Part shown: piece by piece, positions 26,431 to 35,856 of the stretch | Numbering within the stretch: position 1 is the stretch's first letter | Layout of the letters: each line of letters begins with the position of its first letter | Source: Stigonema ocellatum SAG 48.90 = DSM 106950 | GTDB lineage: Bacteria > Cyanobacteriota > Cyanobacteriia > Cyanobacteriales > Nostocaceae | DNA: 64,000 bases | NCBI GenBank assembly: GCA_016903675.1 | Contig: JADQBA010000037.1 | Span: 1-64,000 of the forward strand | Reading direction: 5' to 3' | Program-made: the position numbers and the translations under genes | Notes under the pieces: model-generated | The model's database searches: none | Told to the model about the DNA's origin: nothing | What the model saw: only the letters and a program-made list of their open reading frames with translations

Positions 26431-26712
26431 TAGCAATTTTTATATTTCTACATATATCTTTATTAATGTAGGGTGGGCACTGCCCACCACATCCGGGTTA
26501 TGGTGGGCAGTGCCCACCCTACGTATATTTCAAAAATCTGCTGAGGAGTCCTATAGCAATTTTTATATTTCTACATATATTTTTATTAATGTAGGGTGGG
26601 CACTGCCCACCACATCCGGGTTATGGTGGGCAGTGCCCACCCTACGTATATTTCAAAAATCTGCGGAGGAGTCCTATAGCAATTTTTATATTTCTACATA
26701 TATCTTTATTAA
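26431..26712. repeat. Tandem duplication, 123-bp period, each unit with a REP-type palindrome
   Basis: TAGCAATTTTTATATTTCTA starts at 26431, 26554 and 26677, an exact 123-nt period over 2.3 copies. Each full unit contains a GTAGGGTGGGCACTGCCCACC...CCCACCCTAC palindrome (26468-26522 and 26591-26645). The units differ at few bases (for example CTGCTGAGG versus CTGCGGAGG), so the duplication is recent. Confidence 0.9.
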
Positions 26713-26793
26713 GTTAGTTATATAGCTTGACAGTCATGGTGATAATAAACATATTTCACCCCATACTCCGATCACTCATTAGGAAAAACACTT

Positions 26794-27489
26794 GTGTTTC
26801 CTCTCTACGATGAAAACCCGTCGCGAATCACCCCGTACATCACCTATGGGTTGATTGGCATGAATATTGTCATTTTTCTGCGTGAATTCACGCTATCAGA
26901 TGCACAATTAAATCAGTTTTTGCATCTGTATGCACTAATACCACGAGAGCTAACCGCTACCTTTGCGGGTCATCACTTAAATACACCAGTGCCAGAGTGG
27001 GCAACATTGATTACGTCACAATTTTTACATGGCAGTTGGTGGCACTTAATCTCTAATATGGTGTTTTTATGGATTTTTGGCAACAACATTGAAGAACGCT
27101 TGAGTCATTTCAAGTACCTAATATTCTATCTAAGTTGTGGCGTCTTTGCCTGCTTGTGCCAGTGGTTTGTTGGCATGACTTCTTCTATTCCTTCTTTGGG
27201 GGCGAGTGGTGCGATCGCAGGGGTTTTAGGCGCGTACGCTATCCGCTATCCCCAAGTCAGAGTTGTCTCATTAGTCTTTTTAGGTTTTTTCATCACCACC
27301 ATCAGAGTCCCTGCATTCATCCTGATAGGACTTTTCATAGTCCAAAATGTCATATCTGGTCTAGCAAGCCTGCAAGCAGCCGCCAACATGACTGTGCAGA
27401 CCGGCGGAGTTGCCTACTGGGCCCATGTTGGCGGCTTTGTACTGGGAGTCATTCTTGCTCCTGTGTTTGGGTTATTTAGGGACGATTAA
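26794..27489 (+). CDS. Rhomboid-family intramembrane serine protease (copy 2)
   Basis: The 231-residue paralogue of the protein at 24674 has catalytic S138 (GASGAIAGVLGAY) and H211 (AYWAHVGGFVLGVILAP) at the same positions. HLISNM replaces HLAGNM in the oxyanion-loop helix. The start is a GTG at 26794 (MFPLYDENPSRITPY). The loop after helix 5 differs most between the two copies, suggesting different substrates. The cyclophilin gene follows 73 bp downstream on the same strand. Confidence 0.92.
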   Translation: MFPLYDENPSRITPYITYGLIGMNIVIFLREFTLSDAQLNQFLHLYALIPRELTATFAGHHLNTPVPEWATLITSQFLHGSWWHLISNMVFLWIFGNNIEERLSHFKYLIFYLSCGVFACLCQWFVGMTSSIPSLGASGAIAGVLGAYAIRYPQVRVVSLVFLGFFITTIRVPAFILIGLFIVQNVISGLASLQAAANMTVQTGGVAYWAHVGGFVLGVILAPVFGLFRDD

Positions 27490-27562
27490 CAACCTGTACT
27501 GTGGGAAAATGATGGATGGGTTACACCTAGTCAAAAATTTGATACTGCACTTGAGCCATCCC

Positions 27563-28669
27563 ATGTTCAATTTATTCAAATCTTGGCTGAAAAACAGCCT
27601 AACTTCTCTACTGCTGGTAATAGTATTTTTAGGAATAAGTACAGCTGGGTGGACTCCCTCTAGTAGCGCAGCGCTACCAGCTGGAAATGCGATTACTGAG
27701 GGTAACGCCTTATTACGGCGGGCACTCCCGATTGATAATAAAAAAGTACGGCAACTACAAGCCTCTCTAGAAGACATCTCCAATCAACTTCGGGCTAATC
27801 GACGTTGGGGTGCCATTTCTAGCGACCTCAGTACTGCATCCCGGATTCTTGATAACCCCTCTCAACTTTTAAGAAGCGTCCCAACAGAACGTCAACCCCA
27901 AGCTCAAGCTTTGATTACTGAGTTGAAATCTGGCGTGGATGCCTTGAAAAAAGTGGCTGAAACCAAAGATAAAGAACAAGTGCGGCAACGACGAGGCGAA
28001 GTGCTAAATCTTGTAGGTGAATTAGAACAGCTAATGGTCAAGAAATTCCCCTTTGAAGTGCCAGCAAAATACAGCAATTTACCCCAACTCAAAGGTCGTG
28101 CTACTGTAGAAATAAAAACCAGCAAAGGTCCTCTCACAGTTATTGTAGATGGCTACAGCGCTCCTGTCACCGCTGGGAACTTTGTTGATTTAGTGCAGCG
28201 GGGTTTTTATAATAATTTACCATTCACCCGCTCCGAAGAATCCTACGTCTTGCAAACCGGAGATCCACTAGGGAAAGAGGTAGGTTTCATTGATCCAAAG
28301 ACGGGTAAGTATCGCGCTATTCCCTTAGAAGTTCTGGTTGAAAAAGACAAAGCGCCCACCTACGGCATAACTCTAGAAGATGCTGGTCGTTACACTGATA
28401 TGCCAGTTCTGCCCTTTTCTTCCTTTGGTGCCCTAGCACTAGCGCGTCCCGAACGTGACGCGAATGGCGGTTCTTCGCAAGTTTTCTTCTTTCTGTTTGA
28501 TCCTGAACTTACCCCAGCAGGACGTAACCTCTTAGATGGTCGGTACGCTGTTTTTGGCTATGTGACTGAGGGTCAAGAAGTTTTGAAAGAACTTAAGGCG
28601 GGTGACAAAATTGAATTCGCTAAAGTCATTAAAGGGGCAGAGAATTTAGTTGAGCCGGTTGCGGCATAG
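27563..28669 (+). CDS. TLP40/CYP38-like cyclophilin-type peptidyl-prolyl isomerase
   Basis: The 368-residue protein has an N-terminal membrane/signal segment (SLLLVIVFLGISTAGW, then SSSAALPAG), a helical N-terminal domain (about 40-170, LQASLEDISNQLRANRRWGA), and a C-terminal cyclophilin-like domain (GRATVEIKTSKGPLTVIVDG, APVTAGNFVDLVQRGFYNN, SSQVFFFLFDPELTPAGRN). This is the architecture of the thylakoid-lumen protein TLP40/CYP38, which supports photosystem II assembly in plants. Isomerase activity of this class is doubtful. The ATG at 27563 is chosen to start at the signal; the frame is open further upstream into the rhomboid gene. Confidence 0.88.
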   Translation: MFNLFKSWLKNSLTSLLLVIVFLGISTAGWTPSSSAALPAGNAITEGNALLRRALPIDNKKVRQLQASLEDISNQLRANRRWGAISSDLSTASRILDNPSQLLRSVPTERQPQAQALITELKSGVDALKKVAETKDKEQVRQRRGEVLNLVGELEQLMVKKFPFEVPAKYSNLPQLKGRATVEIKTSKGPLTVIVDGYSAPVTAGNFVDLVQRGFYNNLPFTRSEESYVLQTGDPLGKEVGFIDPKTGKYRAIPLEVLVEKDKAPTYGITLEDAGRYTDMPVLPFSSFGALALARPERDANGGSSQVFFFLFDPELTPAGRNLLDGRYAVFGYVTEGQEVLKELKAGDKIEFAKVIKGAENLVEPVAA

Positions 28670-28682
28670 TTGATTTTGATTT

Positions 28683-28758
28683 TAACCGCAGATGAACGCG
28701 GATAAACGCAGATGAATTTCAAGAATTATCTGCGTTCATCTGCGTTCATCTGCGGTTA
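28683..28758. repeat. Inverted repeat TAACCGCAGATGAACGC...GCGTTCATCTGCGGTTA
   Basis: Arms of about 35 nt are built of GCAGATGAA / TTCATCTGC words. It lies in the convergent spacer between the cyclophilin and the Uma2 gene and could serve as a bidirectional terminator-like hairpin, though it resembles dispersed repeats. Confidence 0.75.
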
Positions 28759-28790
28759 GTATAATTAATTCGATGAAAGAAATCACGCTG

Positions 28791-29363
28791 CTAGCTGAGA
28801 TTACCTGCTTGAAACACCTGTTCAACAGCGATCGCCAACTCTGGAAACGTCCGCGACACAATCTGCTGGCTGGCGGTAAACACTGTCTGTTCATACAACC
28901 CCTCCTCCAGCAACAACACAGAGATCTTCGTCTCTAGTGGGTCTACAATCCAATACTCACATACCTCCAACGCCGCATATTCAGACCGCTTATAGCGATA
29001 GTCCCACTTCACTGAATCTGGGCTGACGACCTCTACAATCAGTAATGGAGGAGACTGAAATACTGCTGACACGTTCATCAGTTCCCTTGCTTGCTCTATT
29101 GACACCACACACAGGTCACTCAACCTGGATTTATTTCTACCTGTTCTCACCCCAGTTTCTCTAAAACAAAGCCACGGTAAGCTCAAGCGCTTAATTTCTG
29201 TCCTCAAGAGGATATCTAGAAAATCAACAATCAACAAATGTTGAATTGTAGGTGGGTTCATTAGTTCTAATTTGCCATCCACCAATTCGTAATGAAAACC
29301 AGTACCATCATCATAGGTTAAGTACTCTTCAAAGGTGAGATTAGATGCTAGTGTGGTGACCAT
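28791..29363 (-). CDS. Uma2-family (DUF820) endonuclease-like protein
   Basis: The 190-residue protein has the PD-(D/E)XK-type DUF820 layout: YHYELVDGKLELMNPP-like start (about 22-38), RLSDLCVV, LLIVEVVSPDSVKWDYRYK and EYAALEVCEYWIVDP. The family is hugely expanded in cyanobacteria; nuclease function is predicted from fold and biological roles are unknown. It is divergent from thiL with a 67-bp spacer. Confidence 0.87.
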   Translation of the reverse strand: MVTTLASNLTFEEYLTYDDGTGFHYELVDGKLELMNPPTIQHLLIVDFLDILLRTEIKRLSLPWLCFRETGVRTGRNKSRLSDLCVVSIEQARELMNVSAVFQSPPLLIVEVVSPDSVKWDYRYKRSEYAALEVCEYWIVDPLETKISVLLLEEGLYEQTVFTASQQIVSRTFPELAIAVEQVFQAGNLS

Positions 29364-29430
29364 CTCAACTGACTCATAGACGGTATCTTAATCGTAACTT
29401 GTCAAGTCAATGCAATACCCAGGAGGACCT

Positions 29431-30429
29431 GTGCAAGTTCAAGATATTGGTGAACAAAAACTTTTACAAATATTGCAGCGTTTCTGTCCCCCGGAAATTA
29501 TTGGGGATGACGCAGCGGTGCTTTTGACTGAACCAGGGAAATCTTTGGTGGTAACAACAGATGTGTTAGTTGATAACGTGCATTTCAGTGAAGTTACAAC
29601 TTCTCCACATGATGTAGGTTGGCGTGCTGCTGCTGCTAATTTATCAGATATAGCAGCGATGGGGGCTTGGCCGTTAGGAATTACTGTTGGATTAGCACTG
29701 ACAGGAAATGTCCCTGTAAGTTGGGTAGAACAATTGTACGAGGGAATGACAGAATGTTTACAAAAGTATAACACCCCCATTGTCGGTGGTGATGTTGTGC
29801 GATCGCCTGTGATTACCGTAGCAATTTCTGCTTTTGGTCAAGCTTACCCAGGGCGTATCATCCGCCGCAATCAAGCTAAGGTGGGAGATGCAATTGTGGT
29901 GACAGGCGTTCACGGGGCTTCAGCCGCTGGCTTGGAATTGCTCCTCCATCCCGAAATAGGAGAAAATCTCCCTCATAGCGATCGCACAGCATTAATCCAC
30001 GCACACCAACGTCCCCAACCCCGACTAGATGTATTACCAATACTCTGGGAAATTTTTGATTCCCACTCCCCCCTCCCCATCTCTGGAATGGACAGCAGCG
30101 ACGGTTTAGCAGATGCTGTTGTGCAAATCTGCCGTGCTAGTGGGGTTGGTGCAGTTCTCGAAAGTCCTCAAATCTCCTTGCCAACCGCTTTTGACCACTG
30201 GCTTCCAAAACAACAAGCACTGGAATATGCTCTCTACGGTGGTGAAGATTTTGAATTGGTACTGTGCTTGCCAAAAGAGCCAGCACATGTTATAGTACAA
30301 AACCTTGGTAAAGGCGCTGCTGTGATCGGAACGATTATAGAAGGGTCAACAGTACTGTTACATGACCAAAATGGCAAAATCCCCGACCAAGTTGTGACAC
30401 TCAATCGAGGATTTCAACATTTTAGTTAG
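29431..30429 (+). CDS. thiL: Thiamine-monophosphate kinase
   Basis: ThiL phosphorylates thiamine monophosphate to the cofactor thiamine diphosphate. The 332-residue protein shows DIGEQKLLQILQRFCP, GDDAAVLL, TTDVLVDNVHF, AAANLSDIAAMGAWPLG, GGDVVRSP and SGMDSSDGLADAV, all ThiL blocks. I prefer the GTG at 29431 because AGGAGG lies at 29421-29426, four bases upstream. The ATG at 29410 would place this ribosome binding site inside the gene. Confidence 0.95.
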   Translation: MQVQDIGEQKLLQILQRFCPPEIIGDDAAVLLTEPGKSLVVTTDVLVDNVHFSEVTTSPHDVGWRAAAANLSDIAAMGAWPLGITVGLALTGNVPVSWVEQLYEGMTECLQKYNTPIVGGDVVRSPVITVAISAFGQAYPGRIIRRNQAKVGDAIVVTGVHGASAAGLELLLHPEIGENLPHSDRTALIHAHQRPQPRLDVLPILWEIFDSHSPLPISGMDSSDGLADAVVQICRASGVGAVLESPQISLPTAFDHWLPKQQALEYALYGGEDFELVLCLPKEPAHVIVQNLGKGAAVIGTIIEGSTVLLHDQNGKIPDQVVTLNRGFQHFS

Positions 30430-30430
30430 T

Positions 30431-30478
30431 TGTTGGGTGTTGGGTGTTGAGTGTTGGGTGTTGGGTGTTGGGTGTTGG
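30431..30478. repeat. STRR heptanucleotide repeat (TTGGGTG), followed by C-rich ACTCCTC units
   Basis: Tandem TGTTGGG units, with one TGTTGAG variant, are followed at about 30500-30570 by CTCACTCCTAA/CCCCACTC low-complexity sequence. It lies in the convergent spacer of thiL and gap2. Confidence 0.9.
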
Positions 30479-30573
30479 TTGGTAATTGTAAATAAAACAA
30501 CTAACTCCTCACTCCTAACTCCTCACTCCTAACTCCCCCACTCCCCACTCCCCATGCCCCACTCCCCACTTTC

Positions 30574-31587
30574 TTAACTCCACTTCGCGGCTACGAGTTC
30601 TGCCAAATCAAGGACTCGCTGGCTATAACCCCACTCGTTGTCATACCAAGCCATGACTTTGACGAGGTCATTGCCCATGACCAATGTCAAGTTAGCATCA
30701 ATAATGGAAGAAGCATCAGTACCTTGGTAGTCGGATGATACAAGTTGTAGTTCACTGTAATCCAAAATACCTTTCAATGAACCTTCTGCGGCTTCTTTGA
30801 GAACTTGGTTAACTTCTTCCGTAATGGTAGGCTTTTCGACCTGTACCACAAAATCTACCATGGAAACGTTTGGGGTAGGTACGCGGAGTGCGACACCATT
30901 CAGCTTACCTTTAAGGTCTGGTATTACCAATGCTACTGCTTTTGCCGCACCAGTGGATGTAGGTACGATGTTGATTGCAGCAGCACGCGCCCGTCGCAGA
31001 TCCCGGTGAGAAGCGTCTAGCAAGCGCTGGTCTCCAGTGTAGCTGTGGGTGGTGGTCATGCTGCCTTTGATGATGACGAATTTTTCGTGCAACACCTTGG
31101 CAATGGGAGCTAAGCAGTTTGTAGTACAGCTGGCGTTGCTGATGATGTGGTGTTTGTTGTGGTCGTAGTCGTGATGATTCACGCCAATCACAAAAGTACC
31201 ATCTTCATTTTTGCCAGGAGCAGTAATCAGAACCTTTTTAGCACCTGCATTAACGTGCTTGAGAGCCCCTTCTTTGGCCGTAAAGACTCCGGTTGCTTCG
31301 ATAATGAGGTCAATTTCCCAATCTCTCCAGGGCAAGTTTTCTGGATTGCGATCAGATACACACTTAATGGTCTTACCGTTTACGACAATTGAGTTATCAT
31401 CAGCTGAAATGTCAACATCCTTTAACTTGCCTAGCATCGAGTCATACTTCAGCAGGTGAGCGTTGGTTCTAGGATCTGATGTGTCATTGATAGCGACAAG
31501 GTCGATGTTGCTATTTTGTCTACCTAACCAGCAGCGTGCAAAGTTACGCCCAATGCGACCGAAACCGTTAATTGCAACTCTAATCAC
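30574..31587 (-). CDS. gap2: Glyceraldehyde-3-phosphate dehydrogenase (Gap2 type)
   Basis: The 337-residue enzyme interconverts glyceraldehyde-3-phosphate and 1,3-bisphosphoglycerate. It has the Rossmann start INGFGRIGRNFARCW, the coenzyme loop NDTSDPRTNAHLLKYDSMLG (no aspartate directly after ND as in NAD-specific forms) and catalytic C154 in SNASCTTNC. These features match the dual NAD(P) Gap2 used in the Calvin cycle and gluconeogenesis. The start ATG at 31587 is clear. Monocistronic. Confidence 0.96.
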   Translation of the reverse strand: MIRVAINGFGRIGRNFARCWLGRQNSNIDLVAINDTSDPRTNAHLLKYDSMLGKLKDVDISADDNSIVVNGKTIKCVSDRNPENLPWRDWEIDLIIEATGVFTAKEGALKHVNAGAKKVLITAPGKNEDGTFVIGVNHHDYDHNKHHIISNASCTTNCLAPIAKVLHEKFVIIKGSMTTTHSYTGDQRLLDASHRDLRRARAAAINIVPTSTGAAKAVALVIPDLKGKLNGVALRVPTPNVSMVDFVVQVEKPTITEEVNQVLKEAAEGSLKGILDYSELQLVSSDYQGTDASSIIDANLTLVMGNDLVKVMAWYDNEWGYSQRVLDLAELVAAKWS

Positions 31588-31744
31588 AGCGTCTTGCCCT
31601 CTGTAAATCTATGCCTAAAGAAATGCTTGGATGACCCCGATCATACCGCAAAGGGGAGAGTATTTATAACTATAAAGTGTTAAATCGTAAAAAAACATAA
31701 AGATTACCATGAGTCTGTCAACCCAAAAATGACGGAAGGAAAGT

Positions 31745-31798
31745 GGGGAGATGGGGGGATGGGGGGATGGGGGGATGGGGGGATGGGGGGATGGGGTG
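31745..31798. repeat. G-rich tandem repeat (GATGGGGG units)
   Basis: Six or more GGGGGATG-type units lie between gap2 and nadD in the 268-bp spacer. Low complexity only. Confidence 0.85.
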
Positions 31799-31855
31799 AG
31801 GTTATAGGGGATAAGAAATACTACATTATAACCATTTCCCTACAGTCATAGAGTA

Positions 31856-32479
31856 TTATGCCGAATTTTGGTAGAGGTTGTGATTGGCGATATAAATTCT
31901 CACGGGTTCTGGAACTAAATAGCGAATTGATTGGCGATCGCGGCATAAGTTGCGAATCATACTTGACGAAAGTCCTACTAAAGGTGTATGCAATAATTCC
32001 CAGCGTATGCTTAAAGACTGCTTTGCCAATTTTTGCGCCACTTGCTTGCAGATGAACTCACTTTCAGCTATAGTCGCACCACTTGGGAGTCGCGGTGCGA
32101 CTAACCAATGACATAGTGGTGCTAATTCATCTACCTGATGCCAACGGGGTAAGGTTTGGAAAGTATCTAAACCTACAATCCAGTACCAGGCGGTATTTGG
32201 GTAAAAAGCAGATAAGTCAATCAGGGTGTTAATAGCATAAGAAGTTCCACGACGATTTGCTTCAACCAGTGAAACAGCAAACGCTGGGTTGTCTGCAACC
32301 GCAAGGCGCACCATTTCTAGGCGATGTTCAAATAAAGCCGCTTGTTTATGAGGAGGATTTAATGAGGGCACCCAAATTACCTGTGCTAAGGCGACTTGAT
32401 GCAAAGCTGTCTCAGCTACGAATAAGTGTACCCAATGAACTGGATCAAAAGTGCCGCCGAAAATTGCTACTTGTCGCAT
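31856..32479 (-). CDS. nadD: Nicotinate-nucleotide adenylyltransferase
   Basis: The 207-residue nucleotidyltransferase has the HIGH-like motif GGTFDPVHWVH (8-18), VIWVPSLNPPHK and a C-terminal GLSSSMIRNL (ISSTxIR-like) motif. NadD adenylates nicotinate mononucleotide in NAD biosynthesis. FDPVHWVH has W where many homologues have G or L, which is acceptable. Divergent from murC. Confidence 0.9.
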   Translation of the reverse strand: MRQVAIFGGTFDPVHWVHLFVAETALHQVALAQVIWVPSLNPPHKQAALFEHRLEMVRLAVADNPAFAVSLVEANRRGTSYAINTLIDLSAFYPNTAWYWIVGLDTFQTLPRWHQVDELAPLCHWLVAPRLPSGATIAESEFICKQVAQKLAKQSLSIRWELLHTPLVGLSSSMIRNLCRDRQSIRYLVPEPVRIYIANHNLYQNSA

Positions 32480-32824
32480 CCACTCAGTTCTCGTACTTTA
32501 TTCAATTTCAAAGCAGTTTAGCCGCCAACTCACTATTGTACCCGATTCTCGCTAGTCAACAAACTAAAAATTATGTGCTTGCAATCACAAACATTTATTT
32601 CCAGATTCCCCAGAAATTTTCCGAATAAACATAATATCTGTTGATGAAGGTAAAAATCGCCCGCAAGGGTAAAATCGTTTTGAACAAGGCAAATAAAAGC
32701 CAAAAATCCGCGTATCATCAGTTATGAAAAGTATAAACAGGTAGTATCGTTAAAAAACAAATCCCTGTTATGATACGCGTGTTATTTACGATCATTGTGT
32801 GGTGTGGTGTTAGAGGAGTAATAA
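32480..32824. other. Divergent nadD-murC spacer
   Basis: This 345-bp AT-rich region has no supported gene. It should carry both promoters. GAGGAGT at 32814-32820 is a good ribosome binding site for murC. No repeat from the families described here is present. Confidence 0.5.
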
Positions 32825-34288
32825 ATGAAAAATGCTGTAGACTTTAGCGGTAGACCATTTCATTTCATTGGTATTGGTGGCATGGGAATGTCCCCTTTGG
32901 CATATGTGCTTGCAAAGCTTAACTTGCCAGTATCAGGTTCGGATATTAATCTTAACCACATTACCTGCCGACTGGAATCTATCGGAGTTCATGTTTTTAG
33001 CAGACAAGAAGCAAATAATCTTGAGTTCTTTCGACCTGCTGTTAAGGTTAATGGAGTATTATTAAATACCAAAGAAGCATTACCTACTGTTATCGAGGCG
33101 ACACTGCCGCAAGTCATTTGTTCAACAGCAATTAACACCAATAATTTAGAATACAAAGCGGCACTAGAATTAGGTTGCCCAATTTTCCACCGTTCTGATC
33201 TACTAGCAGCCTTAATTGCCGATTACTACAGCATTGCAGTGGCAGGGACTCACGGCAAAACCACCACCAGTAGCATGATTGGCTATATGCTACTCCAAGC
33301 CAATTTAGACCCAACTATTTTGGTGGGTGGTGAAGTAAATGCTTGGGAAGGCACAGCCCGAATTGGGAACAGTCGATATTTGGTGGCTGAGGCAGATGAA
33401 TCAGATGGTTCCTTAGTCAAACATACCCCAGAAATAGGCATTATTACCAATATAGAACTGGATCATCCCGACTACTACGAAACATTACAGGAAGTGGTTG
33501 AGATTTTTCAGACATTTGCCAAAGGCTGTAAAACCCTGGTAGGTAGCATTGACTGTGCTACGGTACGCGAACACTTCAAACCAAAAATAAGTTACAGTCT
33601 GTACCCTGAAATTGGCGCAGACTACACCGCTACCAATATTGACTATCGCGCTGATGGCACCACTGCTCTTGTTTGGGAAAGAGGCAAAGCCCTAGGTGTG
33701 TTAAACTTGCGCCTGCTAGGAAGGCATAATCTCAGCAATGCCCTAGCAGCAGTGAGTGTCGGTCGGATATTGGGCTTGGAATTCGGGGAAATTGCAAAAG
33801 GTATTGCCACCTTTGAAGGTGCAAGACGGCGCTTTGAGTACATGGGTGAAGTCAACGGCATTACTTTTATTGATGACTACGCCCATCACCCCAGCGAGAT
33901 TCGTGTGACTCTGGCTGCTGCACGCCTCCAAGCCAGACCGGGGCAAAGAGTGGTTGCTATATTTCAACCCCATCGCTACAGCCGTACACTTACCTTTTTA
34001 GAGGATTTTGCCCAGTCCTTTACTCATGCCGATTTGGTTGTCCTGACAGACATTTACAGTGCAGGCGAGAAAAATTTAGGGCTAGTTAGTGGTGAACATC
34101 TGGCAAGTAAAGTTGCCCAGGAACACCCCCAAGTGACGTATCAACAAACTTTAGCCTCTGTGTGCGAGTTCTTGCTGCAAGCGCTGCGCCCAGGAGATTT
34201 GGCCCTGTTTTTGGGAGCTGGGAATTTGAATCAGGTAATTCCGGAAGTCATGGCAACATTTTGTAATCTAACTACAGCCACATCCTAA
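32825..34288 (+). CDS. murC: UDP-N-acetylmuramate--L-alanine ligase
   Basis: MurC adds L-alanine to UDP-MurNAc in peptidoglycan synthesis. The 487-residue protein shows HFIGIGGMGMSPLAYVL at the N-terminus, the P-loop AGTHGKTTTSS (140-150), EADESDGSLV and DDYAHHPSEIRVTL. A GAGG ribosome binding site precedes the ATG. murB follows on the same strand, 124 bp downstream of the stop, a common cyanobacterial pairing. Confidence 0.97.
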   Translation: MKNAVDFSGRPFHFIGIGGMGMSPLAYVLAKLNLPVSGSDINLNHITCRLESIGVHVFSRQEANNLEFFRPAVKVNGVLLNTKEALPTVIEATLPQVICSTAINTNNLEYKAALELGCPIFHRSDLLAALIADYYSIAVAGTHGKTTTSSMIGYMLLQANLDPTILVGGEVNAWEGTARIGNSRYLVAEADESDGSLVKHTPEIGIITNIELDHPDYYETLQEVVEIFQTFAKGCKTLVGSIDCATVREHFKPKISYSLYPEIGADYTATNIDYRADGTTALVWERGKALGVLNLRLLGRHNLSNALAAVSVGRILGLEFGEIAKGIATFEGARRRFEYMGEVNGITFIDDYAHHPSEIRVTLAAARLQARPGQRVVAIFQPHRYSRTLTFLEDFAQSFTHADLVVLTDIYSAGEKNLGLVSGEHLASKVAQEHPQVTYQQTLASVCEFLLQALRPGDLALFLGAGNLNQVIPEVMATFCNLTTATS

Positions 34289-34412
34289 GCAGTTTTTGCA
34301 GGAGGGTTTTCATCACATACATAGTGTCTGTTTCGTAACAGTTACACTTACTCAATTTATTACCGTATTTTTACGGCGTATTGACGTCAAAATTCAATTA
34401 ATTTTAGCAAAT

Positions 34413-35411
34413 ATGACAATCTCTCAGGCATCCGCAAATGTCTGCACACTTTCAGGCTTGAATAGCAACAAACAAATAACACCATTATCTGACGAAAGAA
34501 AGGAAATTTATTTGCCTGATATTGATTGTGCGATCAAGTCGCAAGTTTCTCTGGCAGCGTATACTTCCTACAGAGTAGGTGGTCCAGCCTATTTGTGCGT
34601 TGCTCCCCGCAATCTAGAAGCTTTGCAAGCCAGTGTTAAGTATGCTAAGTTACAAGAATTATCGGTAACAGTTCTGGGAGCAGGCTCGAACTTACTGGTA
34701 AGCGACTGTGGTCTATCGGGCTTAGTGATTGTGACGCGCAATCTTCGCTCTTCTCAATTCGACCCTAAAACAGGGCTGTTAACTGTAGCTGCTGGAGAGC
34801 CAATTCCTAGCTTGACATGGGAGGTAGCAAAGCGGGGATGGCAAGGACTGGAGTGGGCTGTTGGTATCCCTGGAACTGTGGGAGGTGCTGTTGTGATGAA
34901 TGCAGGGGCACACAATAGCTGTACGGCAGATATTTTAGTGAGCGCCGAGGTACTTTCATCCGATGGTACAGTGGAAACTCTCAACCGCGAACAGTTGGGT
35001 TACAGCTACCGCAGTTCTATACTCCAAGGAAGCGATCGCATAGTGACCCAAGCCAGTTTTCAACTCCAACCAGGGGCAGATCCCTCACTAGTTCTCGCAG
35101 CGACAAAGCAGCACAAACAGCATCGCTTGAGCACCCAACCCTACCACTTGCCCAGTTGTGGGAGTGTATTCCGTAATCCCAAACCTTACGCTGCTGGTTG
35201 GCTCATTGAACAAACAGGGCTAAAAGGCTACCAAATTGGCAAAGCGCAAGTAGCACAACGCCATGCTAATTTTATCGTCAACTGTGGTGGGGCTAGTGCT
35301 TGTGATATTTTCAATCTCATCCGTTACATTCAGGAGCAAGTCCAAGAACGTTGGTCAATTTGGCTAGAACCAGAAGTCAAAATGATCGGAGACTTTCAAA
35401 CTGCTGGCTGA
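34413..35411 (+). CDS. murB: UDP-N-acetylenolpyruvoylglucosamine reductase
   Basis: The 332-residue flavoenzyme reduces UDP-GlcNAc-enolpyruvate to UDP-MurNAc. Family blocks are AAYTSYRVGGPAYL, LGAGSNLLVSDCG, GLEWAVGIPGTVGGAVVMNA and the catalytic-serine region PSCGSVFRNP. The frame is open upstream to 34296, but family proteins begin near the ATG at 34413 (MTISQASANV), which I use. It forms an operon with murC. Confidence 0.95.
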   Translation: MTISQASANVCTLSGLNSNKQITPLSDERKEIYLPDIDCAIKSQVSLAAYTSYRVGGPAYLCVAPRNLEALQASVKYAKLQELSVTVLGAGSNLLVSDCGLSGLVIVTRNLRSSQFDPKTGLLTVAAGEPIPSLTWEVAKRGWQGLEWAVGIPGTVGGAVVMNAGAHNSCTADILVSAEVLSSDGTVETLNREQLGYSYRSSILQGSDRIVTQASFQLQPGADPSLVLAATKQHKQHRLSTQPYHLPSCGSVFRNPKPYAAGWLIEQTGLKGYQIGKAQVAQRHANFIVNCGGASACDIFNLIRYIQEQVQERWSIWLEPEVKMIGDFQTAG

Positions 35412-35508
35412 AACTCTCAGGCGTTAGTTGTTGGTGGTTGCTGGTTGGTGGTTGGTTGATGACCAAACACCAATCAACAATCAACTAACCACTAACATTG
35501 ATTATTGA

Positions 35509-35856
35509 CTACAATCCTGGAAGTTCTAGCCCACTGGTCAATTCTTCCATCCGTTCCCGCATTGTAGCCGTGGACTTGTTGTAGGCGTCTTTCATTGCCG
35601 CTGTCACGAGATCTGAAACTACTTCTGCCCCTTCAGTGAGAGCATCTGGGGAAATTTCCACTCGCTTAGGTTCTTGGTTCCCGCTGACAATCACCTTGAC
35701 TAGACCACCGCCAGACTCGCCTTGAATCTCCATTTGCTCCAATTCGTCTTGGAGTCGCTTCGCGCCTTCTTGAACTTGCTGCGCTTTTTTAAAGGCTTCA
35801 GCCAGTTCTTTCATTTTTCCCAAGCCAAAGCCAAATCCCTGTCCTTTTCCTGTCAT
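35509..35856 (-). CDS. YbaB/EbfC-family nucleoid-associated protein
   Basis: The 115-residue protein has a Gly/Lys start (MTGKGQGFGFGLGKMKELAEAFKKAQQVQEGAKRLQDEL) and the ESGGGLVKVIVSGNQEPKRVEI strand region typical of YbaB/EbfC. These small dimers bind DNA and influence nucleoid structure; roles in cyanobacteria are little known. The preceding spacer contains an inverted CAAC/GTTG-rich repeat at 35424-35504. Confidence 0.92.
   Translation of the reverse strand: MTGKGQGFGFGLGKMKELAEAFKKAQQVQEGAKRLQDELEQMEIQGESGGGLVKVIVSGNQEPKRVEISPDALTEGAEVVSDLVTAAMKDAYNKSTATMRERMEELTSGLELPGL

Noticed and set aside
26431..26712. Possible CRISPR array because of evenly spaced palindromic repeats
   Set aside because: Only 2.3 units of 123 bp, with no variable spacers between short direct repeats and no cas genes.
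26510..26725. 71-codon open frame
   Set aside because: It is a translation of the 123-bp tandem repeat.
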